Positions 11,395 to 22,779 of a DNA stretch of 64,000 nt are shown here, piece by piece. A model generated the notes under the pieces. That model saw nothing but the letters and a program-made list of their open reading frames with translations, had not been told where the DNA came from and did not search any database. Every line of letters starts with the position of its first letter. Position 1 is the first letter of the stretch. This DNA is from Panax quinquefolius. Taxonomy: Eukaryota; Streptophyta; Magnoliopsida; Apiales; Araliaceae. The DNA lies in assembly GCA_020205615.1 (NCBI GenBank), contig CM035156.1, positions 13,832,123 to 13,896,122 on the forward strand, written 5' to 3'. The position numbers and the translations under genes were made by a program.

Positions 11395-11460
11395 TTTTTT
11401 GCCTTCTTCAATGACATAAGTTTTCTTCATATCAACAAAATTTACATTAGCAATATTCAA
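11395..11460 (-). pseudogene. Exon-like fragment with possible splice donor
   Basis: The - strand frame includes the segment NVNFVDMKKTYVIEEGKKS and runs to a CTCA|GTAAGT donor-like site. It is too short to identify. Confidence 0.3.
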
Positions 11461-11613
11461 TATTGTTAAATCAAATATTACATAATCTAGTATTATATAT
11501 TTCAGCAGTAGGTGTTGCAATTATATCTCACCCCAAACGGTTAAATAACATCAGTACCGGCGATTGAATCCATAAACGTAGTCTCCTTGCTGTTTTAGGA
11601 AGAAAATGGTCAG

Positions 11614-12227
11614 TGTTGGGTCATGATATTTCACTAATTGGGCCGAATGGATTGTGCCTATTTATTTGGTTAGTCCGTTGGGTCATCATTAATGGATCTT
11701 AAAGTTATTGGGCCTAGCCCTTGTATTATCTTTGTTGAGTCCTTACAATATTGGGTCGGGTCAGTAGGCTGACCCATCAGATATTTAAATATCTCCATCT
11801 TTGACCGGAAATGATGAATAAGATAGCTGTTGACCGAGATGTTTACAAGGCATTAATGTGGATGAGATCTTAGTGGGTCGGCGGTGGAAAACAGGGAGAT
11901 GAAGCAACAGTTTATGCATGCAGTCGGCTGAGATCACCTGCAATGGGGAACTATGTTTGACAGTAATGGGTGGCACGGTAAACCGGGCTGGAGAGTATAT
12001 GATAGCAAGGAGGTCGTCCAAGAATAGGTAACTGATAATTTTATCTCTCTCAATACACTAGATATTTTATCCTCCATTGTTAACCTTGTGATCGCCTATA
12101 CTGACTCTCACGCCTGAGTTATCCCCGACGGTCGAAGCCGTCAAGCTTTTGGTGTTGATCGTATTTATTGTGCAGAATCAGAACGTCTTACGTGATTGGG
12201 ACGTAGTAGAAGATCTTGGCATTAACA
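11614..12227 (+). repeat. 5' LTR of the Tat-like element
   Basis: It starts TGTTGGGTCATG and ends ATTAACA directly before a tRNA primer-like site. Its last ~50 bp (around CAGAACGTCTTACG and GGGACGTAG) recur at about 29200-29246, which supports a real LTR end. The start is the TG closest to where the character of the sequence changes and is approximate. Confidence 0.6.
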
Positions 12228-12245
12228 TTGGCGCTAGAAGGAGGG
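12228..12245 (+). other. Probable primer-binding site
   Basis: TTGGCGCTAGAAGGAGGG follows the LTR immediately. A TTGGCGC start is common in plant Ty3/gypsy primer-binding sites. The exact tRNA was not determined. Confidence 0.55.
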
Positions 12246-12304
12246 TTGTGTTCTAGTGCTTTTGAGTTTTCAATCACAAGCTTTCATTTGTTCTACGTCG
12301 GAAG

Positions 12305-12724
12305 ATGGTGAGGAGTAGAACTGTTATACCGGAAGGACAGTCGATGGCTGTAAGTTCTTCCATGCTACGTATTTCTGTCAGGGATCATTTGGGTCCCTCA
12401 AAGAGTGCTCATAACAGCACGGCTTCCAAGCATGATTCAGGGGGTTCTAGTTCGAGAGTCCATGGTGAAGCTAAAAGGAGATTAGTCTTTGCTACTGACA
12501 AGGAACGTGATTATGGCCGAAGAAGGGTAGAAGGCACACCGCCTAAAACCCATCACCGAAGTGGTCGGGATGATAAAGTTGCTAAGTTGGCGAAGATGGC
12601 AGACGAAGCAGATAAAGCTTTGGAAGTTCTTCTAAAGCAGAGGGAGGATATAGCCGAACAGATGCTTCGGATAGCAGAGTTGAAGGATGAGGCGTCCACT
12701 TATGCGTAACGGGAAAGACGTAGC
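12305..12724 (+). pseudogene. gag of the Tat-like element, part 1
   Basis: The 134-codon frame begins 60 bp after the primer-binding site. It encodes a basic, serine-rich N-terminus and then a charged helical segment ending in EQMLRIAELKDEAS-like sequence. A stop comes just before the chromovirus insertion at 12725. The frame context resumes after 22779 with an arginine-serine-rich stretch. The protein would be the capsid/nucleocapsid precursor. It is not functional here because of the insertion. Confidence 0.65.
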
Positions 12725-13493
12725 TGTAAGACCCCAACTTTTATAAATAAAGATGAATTTTCTATAAATATTATTTTTGAATATTATGGAATAAATTTGA
12801 TATAATGTTATAGTTGTGGGTAATATTTATAAATTTTGCAAAAAGTAAGCAAGTTGTTATAAAATATTCGTTTGGTTTGGGGAATATTCTTTTGTCGGGG
12901 AATATTCGTATGACGACTACCAATCATTAATGGACCCCACAACTAAGTATTATCGTAGTTAGAAAATGACAAAATTATATTTCTATAAAATAAACTACAG
13001 AGGTGTTACCGTTAAAACCGTTGAACTACCCTAAGTAGTAAAAGTACGAATACGCTTTAGTTGATATAGAAGCACACGATATTGATTATTGATGCTTACG
13101 TGAGAAGTCACTCAATTATGCTCAATTATTGCTACATGAATTTCACGATCATATCTCTTATATTATTGATTCAATTATTGTCACAAGATCATCTCAGATA
13201 ATATGTTATAGTATTAAATCAATAATTGAGACGACAAGTTATAAATGATTAATAATTGTTGAAAGATTAAATATGTGTTGATTAAAAATAAAATGATTTG
13301 TGGTAATATTTATTCAATCCTCGATGTATATAAAGAGTCTCATTATGAGACGTTTGTGGTAAGTTTGATTATTTTATAGGGGCCCATATGTCATCATCTA
13401 AGAGTCTCTTCATCAATAAGAATTACCTTCGTCAATAGTAATTACCTTTGTGAATAGTAATTACCTTCGTCAATAGTAATTACCTTTACCGCA

Positions 13494-13680
13494 CGTCGAA
13501 CCACTTGTCGTTTCACATTACAAAAGGCCGAACCACTTGTCGTTTCACATTACAAAGGCCGAACCACTTGTCGTTTCACATTACAGCATCGAACCACTTG
13601 TCGCTTCACATTACAAAGCGTCAAACCACTTTTCTTTTCACATCACCCGGTCGTCAAGCCACTTGCGCTTTTCACACGGC
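13494..13680 (+). repeat. U3 tandem repeat, ~32 bp unit
   Basis: Five to six direct units contain CGAACCACTTGTCG and CTTTTCACATTACA-like halves. They lie directly upstream of the LTR TATA box, where retrotransposon enhancers are often repeated. Matching arrays lie at about 20930-21120 and, with fewer units, at about 60205-60300. Confidence 0.85.
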
Positions 13681-13702
13681 AAAAAGGCTTGTAGAAATCT
13701 TC

Positions 13703-13710
13703 TATAAATA
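13703..13710 (+). promoter_or_regulatory. LTR TATA box
   Basis: TATAAATA sits in a block (CTTCTATAAATAGAGGCCTA) conserved in the three LTRs of this subfamily (13703, 21144, 60334). A CT/GA-rich leader follows. Transcription would be expected to start about 30 bp downstream. Confidence 0.7.
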
Positions 13711-13859
13711 GAGGCCTAGTGCTTCATTATTTTCACTTAATTCATTCAAGCTATAGAGAGAGAAAGTATAGAGAGAATAAGAGAGAAAGAAGAAGAGTAT
13801 TTTGTTACTACACTACCGCAAAGATTCAATCTCCTACCAAAAGTGAGGGGTGTTATTCT

Positions 13860-14270
13860 TTCTTATTCATGAAGAGAATCTGTTGTTATTCCATCGCTTA
13901 TTATTCTCGCTGGAATAACTCAGTATACGCCATTACCCTATACTTGGTGACATTCTTCTATTATTCTCATTGGAACATCCTGTCTCATGTGTTTTACACC
14001 TTCCACCGGTTCCGCTTTTTTATTATTATTCATTGGAACATCCTGCTCGTGTGTTCTACACCCACTCGGTTCGCTTTTTTATTATTATTCCGCTGAACAT
14101 CTTATCTGTGTTTTTCGTCGGACTCGGTTCAATTCTTTATTATTCATTTGGAATATCCTCGTCTGCATGCGTTTTACGTGGGACCGGTTCCGTTATTTAT
14201 TATTCTCGTTGGAATAACTCGTCTGCATGCGGTTTTATCGCATGCATGGTGATTTCTTTTGTTATTCCAT
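13860..14270 (+). repeat. Degenerate 60-70 bp tandem units in the LTR R region
   Basis: Units carry TTATTATTCTCGTTGGAA, then CATCCTGTCTCATGTGTTTT and a CCGGTTCCG-like block. Neighbouring GTTATTCCA and TGGAATAAC segments are inverted complements, so transcripts could fold into serial hairpins. Equivalent arrays are at about 4710-5135, 21300-21720 and 60490-60880 on the + strand, and about 26590-27190, 38595-39080 and 55255-55690 on the - strand. Confidence 0.8.
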
Positions 14271-15317
14271 TCTTTATTATACCCAAATAAGTTAAAACTT
14301 TGACTTCTATACTCCATGAAATTAGTGGAATATCCTCGATATTTAAGCTTCATCCAAAGATCCTTTCATGAAAATATTCTTCTCAAAGATTCTTGAATTT
14401 TACTCTACAAAGCGAAGATCGTGTTGATATTTGGATGTTATTGGTTCCTAGATAAATTAATTCTTGAACTTGTTTTATTGAATTCTTATATCATTGTCAT
14501 CATCCTCATGTTTATATTATGTTGAAAGTCATCTCGTATTCAGAGTGCATAGATGGACTTGGTATGATTATGACTGAGAGACTATTCGGTAATAATCATG
14601 GCCGTAATGTTACAAATGATGTGGTAAAAATCCTCGGTCCCGTAGTGCATTGATGGACAGCTTGTTGGCATGATCATGACCATTAATGAATACACAAATA
14701 TTCTCGCCAGTAAAGGCATGAATAATTGTGGTCGTGATACTAAAGAATATCCTCGGCAGTAATAAGTGCAGGGTGATTCGATGATGTGGAATATTTATTA
14801 AAGTCGAGTCTCAAATATAACAATGATGAAAACCTTTTAAATCATAAAAGATAGTAGATTTTATTTTTACTCGACTCTTTTAATGGATCATTAGTTCACT
14901 GTAGTTAAACTTGATGTTCATTATATTTTATCGCTTTAACATCATTTGAGGCTAATGATAATTTATTCTCGCATTATCTTAGTCATAATATTTCTTATGG
15001 AGCTAGTTGAGCTCACCCTTTCTTTCACCGTTTTCTCTCAGAAATGAGAATATAAATTGGACGAGCCTGGGAACGGAGTAATGGTCCGTAGGATAAGATT
15101 AGTAGTCCTCACTATTTTGTGAAATAAAGTGATAATAATTGTAATGAGGACTCCTTTTGAGTTTGTATGATCTCTAGTAGACAATATTTGTATTCAAACT
15201 CACAGCTTATATCGTATTGTACACCTACGCTTATATTAGTAAAGTTGTATTTAAATTACATTCATGTATCCGATCGCCCAAGATGGGTGATGTATACCTA
15301 ATTTTGGGGCGTCCACA

Positions 15318-15335
15318 GCAGGTATCAAAGCTTAG
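15318..15335 (+). other. Primer-binding site, initiator Met tRNA type
   Basis: GCAGGTATCAAAGCTTAGG begins directly after the 5' LTR. Apart from its first base, AGGTATCAAAGC resembles the common plant site TGGTATCAGAGC. Confidence 0.75.
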
Positions 15336-15502
15336 GATATGATCCCCGGCTAAGATGTGAAAATAGTACTAGGAGGGAGAGATTTGAAGACCTTCGCTAG
15401 TATGACCTACCTAAGTTTACGTGCTATTTTATTGGTCTCACGTAATATATGGATAATATGTTACTTGTCAATTAACCTTTTGTTTTGTGGCGATGATCAA
15501 AA

Positions 15503-16609
15503 ATGACATCCGAGAATGTTGAGAATAGCAATGGAGCACAAAGCGATCGTTGATTCACCACATATCAATAATCGTGATAATGTGCATCGAAGGCGATAAT
15601 CCTCATGCGCAAAACAACAACATCGACCAAATGATGAATGATCAAATGTTCGAGGCTTTATGCAATTCATGCAACAAAGAAAGCGAGAGCGACTCATCCC
15701 AAAACGTAGGTGGAAACACGGAAAACTCTCGAGGCGATCACCGCTAAATGCTTCAAGGAGCCGACCACCGGGAGTTTAAGGGAGAGCCAAAACCACTTCC
15801 GCGGAAGCATGGATAAAGCGATTACCAAGATATTTGATGTCTTGGGATGCTCCGAGGAGCAAAAGGTTCCCTTTGCGCCTTTTATGTCATGCTGAGAAAG
15901 CAGACATCTTGTGGGAATCGGTGAAACGACTCAACCCATCAGATCAAGATATCTTGGGAGAAGTTCCAGAGTCGCTCAACGACAAATACTTTCCTCGAAA
16001 GTATTCGCCATACGGCGGAGATGGAGTTTATCAAGTTGGAACAAAACAATATGACCGTGTCGCAATACGAGGCAAAATTTGCGAGTTATCACGGTTCATA
16101 TCCCACTTAGTGGATAATGAAGAGAATGGCGCGAATGTTTTTAAGAGGTTTGAAGTCGAGATACGTCAACATCTTATTTCTCATAAACCGTGTTTGTATT
16201 CGAGATGTTGTAAATAGGGCTCGCTTAGTGGAGCGCGATAACGATTCAACGAACTAAAAGAGAGCAAATTTCTAAGAAAAATTATAATACCAAATGAGAG
16301 TAGTCATCGGCGGTGACAACAACAAGCGTGGAGGAATCAACAAAGCGATATGGTAACCACTTCGGTGGTAATCGTACAAAACAATAAGAATGGACATTTT
16401 AAGAAAAGGAGATTCAACAATGATGGAAAGACGTCAAAGACCAAAGACCCGTTGTTAAGGAAGGAGAAAAGACCACCTATCATATGCTTCAAAATGCGGA
16501 GGAGAGGAACACATCACCCAAACTACGCCATGCCGCCTAAAGCATGTTATAATTGTGGAGGAGAAGGTCACTTAGCTCAATTTTGTCGCCATCAAGACAA
16601 ATTCAGCTA
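15503..16609 (+). pseudogene. Chromovirus gag, frameshifted
   Basis: A gag core is visible in pieces: the segment DVLGCSEEQKVPFAPFM near 15835-15895, then the part containing MTVSQYEAKFA near 16050-16090. A CCHC zinc knuckle (CYNCGGEGHLAQFC) lies at 16545-16586, preceded by a damaged first knuckle near 16480-16520. The product would package RNA. At least three frame changes and several stops break it. Confidence 0.8.
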
Positions 16610-16719
16610 GGATGGAGGCACCAAAGGTCATTCCCGTAAAAAAGTCAAAACCTAGAGTGCAAGGGAGAAAGCATTTGTTATGACCTCCCAAAGAGCAAGG
16701 AACCCGAATGAGGTCATCA

Positions 16720-17220
16720 CGGGTAAGCTTTTATCATAAACTCTAATGAAGTCTATACTTTATTTGATACCGGTTCTACCCATTCTTTTATTTCTCCTAC
16801 TTGCGCCATCGATTAAATTTGACTCGAGAAATTAGACATCGACTTATCTGTGGAAACTCCGCTTGGGAGAAACCTTCATTACATCCACTGCTTATAAGTC
16901 TTGTTTGGTTCAAATCGGTCCAGACTTCACATTACCCGGCTTCGGCCTTATTTCATTAAAAATACTTGCATTTGACGTGATTCTAGGGATTGATTGTTAA
17001 CTACTTATCATGCAAAAATTGATTGTTTTCGTAAGGTTGTTAGCTTTCATATTCCTAACCAACCTATTATGCTAATTCAAGCAACCAAACCATTAAAATC
17101 AATCACGGCCATCTCAAGCCATAAAGCTATTCATTTATTGAAAAACGGATGTCAAGCTTTTCTTAGCTCATGTCACGATTTAAATAAAAATCGCGGGCTT
17201 TGAAACGATATTTCTATTGT
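16720..17220 (+). pseudogene. Chromovirus aspartic protease, broken
   Basis: The active site lies in the frame EVYTLFDTGSTHSFISPTC, with DTGS at 16768-16779. Downstream, the DVILGIDWL-like segment near 16974-17000 and the region of VVSFHIPNQP near 17030-17070 match retropepsin of plant Ty3/gypsy elements. It would cleave the gag-pol polyprotein. Frameshifts separate the parts. Confidence 0.85.
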
Positions 17221-17329
17221 TAATAAATTTCCGACGTATTCTCTGGAACTTCCCTGCCTACCCCGTAGAGCGTGAAATTGAATTTTGTATCGACCTTGAA
17301 CCCTTGTGACAAAACCTATTTCCAAAGCC

Positions 17330-18545
17330 CCATATCGAATGGCTCTATTGAACTTCGTGAGTTAAAGACCCAACCGCAGGAATTGTTAGACATCGGCTTT
17401 ATTCGTCCCTAGTACTTCTCCTCGGGGTGCTCCTGCTCTATTCGTGAAGAAGAAAGATGGGAGTATGCGACTTTGTATTGATTATCGAGAGTCAATCATG
17501 TCACCATCAAAATAGGTATCCATTACCACGTATTGATGACCGTTTGACCAACAAGTAAGGAGCCAAATTCTTTTCAAAGATTGATCTTCGTTCCGGATAT
17601 CACCAATTGAAGATTAGAATCACCGACATTCCAAAGACGGCTTTCGAACTGCAGACGGGCATTATGAATTCCTAGTCATGTCCTTTGATTGACTAATGCT
17701 CATGCTGCCTTCATTGATATGATGAACCGAGAATTCAAGGAATATTTGGATCACTTTGTGGTCGTCTTTATTGATGACATCCTTATTTATTCCAAAAGCC
17801 GTGAAGATCATGAAGCAACACTTGAGGTTGACACTCCAAAAGCTTCGTGAATATAAGCTTTATGCCAAGTTGAAGAAATGCGAGTTCGTCAAGAAGTAGC
17901 ATTCCTTGGGCACGTGATATCAAGTCATGGAATATCTGTTGACCCAAAGAAAGATCAAGCTATTCAAAGTCGGGAACAACCTAAATCGCTGACCAAGCAC
18001 GTAGCTTTCTCGCTTAAATTTGGTTATTATCGGAGATTTGTGGAAGGATTTTCTAATCGCTACTCCATCGACTCAAATTGACTCGGAAGAGATACAAAGT
18101 TCGGTTGGAGCGAAGAATGTGATAAGAGTTTTCAAGAACTCAAGAGAGACTTATTTCAAAGACTGCTCGACAATACCATTTGCCTCGGAGGATTTGTCAT
18201 CTACAATGATGCTTCGGCAAAGGGTTGGGATGTGTTCTCATGCAACATGGAAAAGTTATAGCCTTTATGCCTCATGACAACTCAAAGAATATGAGAGGAA
18301 TTATCCTACTCATGATCTAGAGTTGGCAAATGTTGTCTTCTCAGACTTAAAATTTGGAGGCATTACTTGTATGGGGAGAAAGTGGAGATCTTTACGGATC
18401 ATAAAAGCCTCAAATATTTCTTCACTCAAAAGAACTCAACATGCGACAACGACGCTGGCTTGAATCTGCTGAAAGATTATGATCATACCATCCAATACCA
18501 TCCCGAAAAGCGAACGTGGTAGCCGACGCATTGAGTAGAAAGATC
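17330..18545 (+). pseudogene. Chromovirus reverse transcriptase and RNase H, broken
   Basis: RT motifs can be read in order: a KKKDG-like strand near 17450, [10 protein letters not shown] near 17510-17545, [19 protein letters not shown] near 17570-17615, and the catalytic FIDD at 17767-17778 within [21 protein letters not shown] and a GYYRRFVEGFSN-like segment follow (17900-18060). RNase H begins near 18200 with VIYNDAS and continues to a DHKSLKYFFTQK-like segment near 18395-18435 and ADALSRK-like sequence near 18525. Stops and indels prevent one frame. Confidence 0.85.
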
Positions 18546-18549
18546 ATAT

Positions 18550-20130
18550 CGCAAAGACGAAAAGTGCGATATTGTCAACGCAGCGGCCCATTTTGTGTGA
18601 CTTGCAAAGGATGGAGATAGAGTTAAAGACTCTGTGGGACGCATGTGATGATAGCAAGTATACGAGTAGAACCGACTTTAATCGATAAAGTTAAAGTCGC
18701 TTGCTACGCACTGGAGGCGATGCGATGAGGAAGAAAGTGCAAGAAGGTGCTATCGCCGGAAGCAAGAATCGATGAAGAAGGAATACTTGAGTCAACTCCG
18801 CACTTTGTGTTCCTAACGACCACGATTTAAAGTATAATATCATGATGGAGGCGCACAACACAACATTTGCAATCCATCTGGGAGTACCAAAATGTATCAC
18901 GATATTCGCCATACATTTTGGTGGAGCAATATGAAGAGAGAGATAACAAGTTTATCTCAAGGTGTCTAACTTGTCAACGAAGTTAAAGCGAGCATCAAGT
19001 ACCAAAAGGTCCATCAGAACCACTTGAAATTCCGTAATGGAAGTGGGATCACATTACCATGGATTTCGCTTCTCGGCCTTCCTAAGGTTTCTCAAGGTAT
19101 AAATGCGATTTGGGTCATCATTGATAGATTGACCAAGTCCGCCGCTCATTTCTTACCGATACGAGAAACTTATACACTTGAACGCCTTGCTCAGATGTAC
19201 ATAAAACGAGATTGTAAGATCGCATGGTATCCTTGAGATCCATATTTTTTGATCGAGACCCAAGATTCACTTCACGATTTTGGGTTAGTTTGCAAAAAGC
19301 TAAGCGCACAGACTTACGATTTAATGCGCATATCATCCTCGGGACAGACGGATAATGGGAGAGGACTATTCAAACTCTTGAAGATCTATTAAGACTCGTG
19401 TCCTTGATTTCAAGGAAGTTGGGACAAGTTCTTACCATCGGTGAGTTTTCCTACAACAACAGCTTATCAAGCAAGTATTGGCACGGCTCCATTCAAGCGT
19501 TGTATGGAAGAAAGTGTCATTCTTCAAAGATATCTTTGGGATGAGGTGGGTGAAGCAACGTTGTTGGGACCGGGAGTTGGTACGTATGACTACTGAAAAA
19601 AGATTCAAACAATCCGACAACGTATAAAAACCTCACAAAATCGACAAAAAGAGTTATCTTGATCTTCATCGAAAGGACGTGGAATTCGATATAGGAGATC
19701 ATGTGTTGTTAAGAGTTGCTCCATGGAAAGGAGTTACAAGATTTGGAAAGAGAGGAAAACTCAATCCTCGATTCATCTGGTCCATTTTTAATCCTTGATC
19801 GAGTAGGAATCGTGGCCTATAGACTCGCTTTTATCGCTAAGTATGTCTCGTGTTCATAACGCTTTTCACATATCCATGTTACGTAAATATGTGAAAGACC
19901 CGAACCACATTATTGAAGTTAAACCCATTTAAATAATGGAAGATTTGATGTATGAAGAGGTTCCCTGCTCAAATCTTGATAAGAAGGAACATATTCTACG
20001 CCCCAAGGTTATACCTCAAGTCAAAGTTTTGTGGAGGAACCACGATGTTGAGAAATGACTTGGGAGTTAGAATCAAATGAAATCAAGGTATCCTTGCCTC
20101 TTCGACATACCAGTGCATGCACCCTAATTT
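18550..20130 (+). pseudogene. Chromovirus integrase with chromodomain-like tail, broken
   Basis: The zinc-binding N-terminal part (HLGVPK, then YHDIRHTFWW) is near 18870-18920. The core has AIWVIIDRLTKSAAHFLPIR near 19105-19160, and the C-terminal GKRGKLNPRFI-like segment is near 19745-19775. The tail KVLWRNHDVE near 20025-20055 is the conserved end of Tekay/Del-type chromodomains. The chromodomain is thought to steer integration to particular chromatin. Frameshifts are frequent. Confidence 0.8.
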
Positions 20131-20143
20131 CGAGGGTGAAATT

Positions 20144-20160
20144 TCATAAGAAGGGAGGTC
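20144..20160 (+). other. Polypurine tract
   Basis: The purine-rich run AAGAAGGGAGG ends just before the 3' LTR, after the conserved GAGGGTGAAATTTCAT pol tail. Confidence 0.75.
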
Positions 20161-22779
20161 AGAAGACCCCAACTTTTATAAATAAAGATGAATTTTCTAT
20201 AAATATTATTTTTGAATATTATGGAATAAATTTGATATAATGTTATAGTTGTGGGTAATATTTATAAATTTTGCAAAGTAAGCAAGTTGTTATAAAATAT
20301 TCGTTTTGGTCAGGGAATATTCTTTTTGTCGGGAATATTCGTATTTACGTGACTCAATCATTAGTGGACCCCATTAATCTAAGTATTGTCGTAGTTAAAA
20401 CGACAAAATTATCTTTCTATAAAAATAACTACAGAGGTGTTACTGTTAAAACCGCTGAACTACCTTAGTAGTAAAAGTACGATGTCTAATGCGTAGTTGT
20501 ATAGTAAGACACGATATTGATTATCGATGCTTACGTGAGAAGTCACTCACCTATGCTCAATTATTACTACATGAATTCTTCGCATCATATCTCTTATATT
20601 ATCGATTCAATTATTGTCACAAGATCATCTCAGATAATATGTTATAGTATTAAATCAATAATTGAGACGACAAGTTATAAATGATTAATAATTGTTGAAA
20701 GATTAAATATGTGTTGATTAAAAATAAAATGATTTGTGGTAATATTTATTCAATCCTCGATGTATATAAAGAGTCTCATTATGAGACGTTTGTGGTAAGT
20801 TTGATTATTTTATAGGGGGCCCATATGTCATCATCTAAGAGTCTCTTCGTCAATAATAATTACCTTCGTCAATAGTAATTACCTTTGTGAATAGTAATTA
20901 CCTTCGTCAATAGTAATTACCTTTACCAGACGTCGAACCACTTGTCGTTTCACATTACAGGCGTCGAACCACTTGTCGTTTCACATTACAGGCGTCGAAC
21001 CACTTGTCGTTTCACATTACAAGGTCCGAACCACTTGTCGTTTCACATTACAAAAGCGCCAAACCACTTTTCTTTTCACATCACCAATCGATCGTCAAGC
21101 CACTTGCCTTTTCACACGGCAAAAGGCTAAGCTAGAAATCTTCTATAAATAGAGGCCTAGTGCTTCATTATTTTTCACGAATTCATTCAAGCTATAGAGA
21201 GAGAAAGTATAGAGAGAATAAGAGAGAAAGAAGAAGAGTATTTTGTTACTACACTACTGCAGTATTCAATCTCCTACCAAAAGTAAGGGGTGTTATTCTT
21301 TCTTATTCATGAAGAGAACTGTTGTTATTCCATTGCTTATTATTCTTGAAATAATAACTCAGATACGCTGGTTTACCCTATACTTGGTGACATTCTTCTA
21401 TTATTCATTGGAACATCCTCGCTCATGTGTTTTTTACACCTGACTGGTTCCGCCTTTTTATTATTATTCTTCTTGAACATCCTGTCAGCTATGTGTTCTG
21501 CACCTGACCGGTTCCGCTTTTTATTATTATTCTGTTGGAACATCTTATCTCATGTGTGTTTTACGCCTGGACCTGGTTCAATTCTTTTTATTATTCGCTG
21601 AATATCCTCGTCATGCAATGCGCTTTTACGGCCGGACCGGTTCCGTTATTTATTATTCTCGCTGAATAACTCGTTTGCGCGGTTTATCGCATGCATGGTG
21701 ATTTCTTTTGTTATTCCATTCTTTATTATACCCAAATGGTTAAAACTTTGACTTCTATACTCCATGAAATTAGTGGAATATCCTCGATATTTCATGCGCT
21801 TCATCCAAAGATCCTTTCATGAAAATATTCTTCTCAAGATTCTTGAATTTTACTCTACAAAGCAAAGATCATGTCGATAAATTTGATGTTATTGGTTCCT
21901 AGATAAATTAATTCTTGAACTTGTTTTATTGAATTCTTATATCATTGTCATCATCCTCATGTTTATATTATGTTGAAAGTCATCCATGGCCAGTAGTGCA
22001 TGTAGATGGACTTGGTATGATTATGACCACTAGACTATTCGGTGTAATCATCACCGTAATGTTACAAATGATGTGGTAAAAATCCTCAAAGGGCCTGTAG
22101 TGTATTGATGGACATTGTTGGCATGATCATGACCATTAATGAATACACAAATATTCTCGGCCAGAAGTAGTGCATGAATAATTGTGGTCGTGATACTCTT
22201 AAAGAATATCCTCGGCAGTAGTGCGTGGGGTGATTCGATGATGTGGAATATTTATTAAAGTCGAGTCTCAAATATATAATGATGATGAAAACCTTTTAAA
22301 TCATAAAAGATAGTAGATTTTATTTTTACTTGACTCTTTTAATGGATTGCTTAGTTCCACGTAGTTAAACTTGATGTTCATTATATTTTATCGGTTTAAC
22401 AACATTGTAGGCTAAATGATAATTTATTCTGCATTATCTTAGTCATAATATTTCTTATGGAGCTAGTTGAGCTCACCCTTTCTTTCACCGTTTTCTTCGT
22501 GAAATGAGAATATAAATTTGGGGACGAGTCTGGGAACGGAGTAATGGTCCGCAGGATAGCATTAGTAGTCCCTCACTATTTTGTGAAATAGTGTGATAAT
22601 AATTGTAATGAGGACTCCTTTTGAGTTTGTATGATCTCTAGTAGACAATATTTGTATTCAAACTCACGCTTTATATCGTATTGTACACGGCATGCTTATA
22701 TTAGTAAGTTGTATTTAAATTACATACCATGTCATTTACCCAAGATGGGTGATGTATACCTAATTTTGGAGGCGTCACA
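20160..22779 (+). repeat. 3' LTR of the chromovirus
   Basis: It aligns end to end with 12725-15317. The first three bases are altered (CAG instead of TGT before AAGACCCC), so the start is approximate. It has a TATA box at 21144-21151 and ends GGAGGCGTCACA. Copy differences are mostly short indels in C- and G-containing segments, for example near 20310-20350 and 20480-20510, while the AT-rich stretches are unchanged. Confidence 0.88.

Larger units (their letters stand above)
8570..11613 (-). other. Possible body of a non-autonomous Helitron or decayed gene; no intact gene
   Basis: This AT-rich region lies between the Helitron-like end and the Tat-like LTR. Several short exon-like open stretches appear on the - strand (about 8822-8935, 9825-9890, 10519-10660, 11395-11460, 11550-11605), one of them followed by a GTAAGT donor-like sequence near 11386-11391. 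A ~95 bp direct repeat links about 8667-8760 with about 9120-9220. Microsatellites occur at about 9231-9256 (CT/CA) and 9576-9597 (GA/GAG). MITE-like single ends (TACTCCCTCC-type) occur near 10154 and 10758. No complete gene can be assembled. Confidence 0.4.
12725..15317 (+). repeat. 5' LTR of the chromovirus
   Basis: The LTR begins TGTAAGACCCC and ends GGGGCGTCCACA. Inside are a ~22 bp tandem motif (AATAGTAATTACCTT, about 13420-13490), five to six ~32 bp units (CGAACCACTTGTCGTTTCAC, about 13494-13680), a TATA box, a GA-rich leader (13750-13800) and degenerate R-region units. It aligns along its whole length with 20160-22779. Long identical runs are separated by small clustered indels. Confidence 0.9.
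12725..22779 (+). mobile_element. Complete Tekay/Del-like Ty3/gypsy chromovirus nested in gag
   Basis: This is a full LTR-internal-LTR element with LTRs 12725-15317 and 20160-22779. It has a tRNA-iMet-type primer-binding site, gag, protease, RT, RNase H, integrase, a chromodomain-like tail and a polypurine tract. The flanking 5-mers are GTAGC (12720-12724) and GTTGC (22780-22784), a target duplication with one mismatch. Long LTRs and the chromodomain-like tail point to the Tekay/Del lineage. Every coding domain is recognisable but broken by frameshifts and stops, so it is not autonomous as written. It inserted into the older Tat-like gag. Confidence 0.9.
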
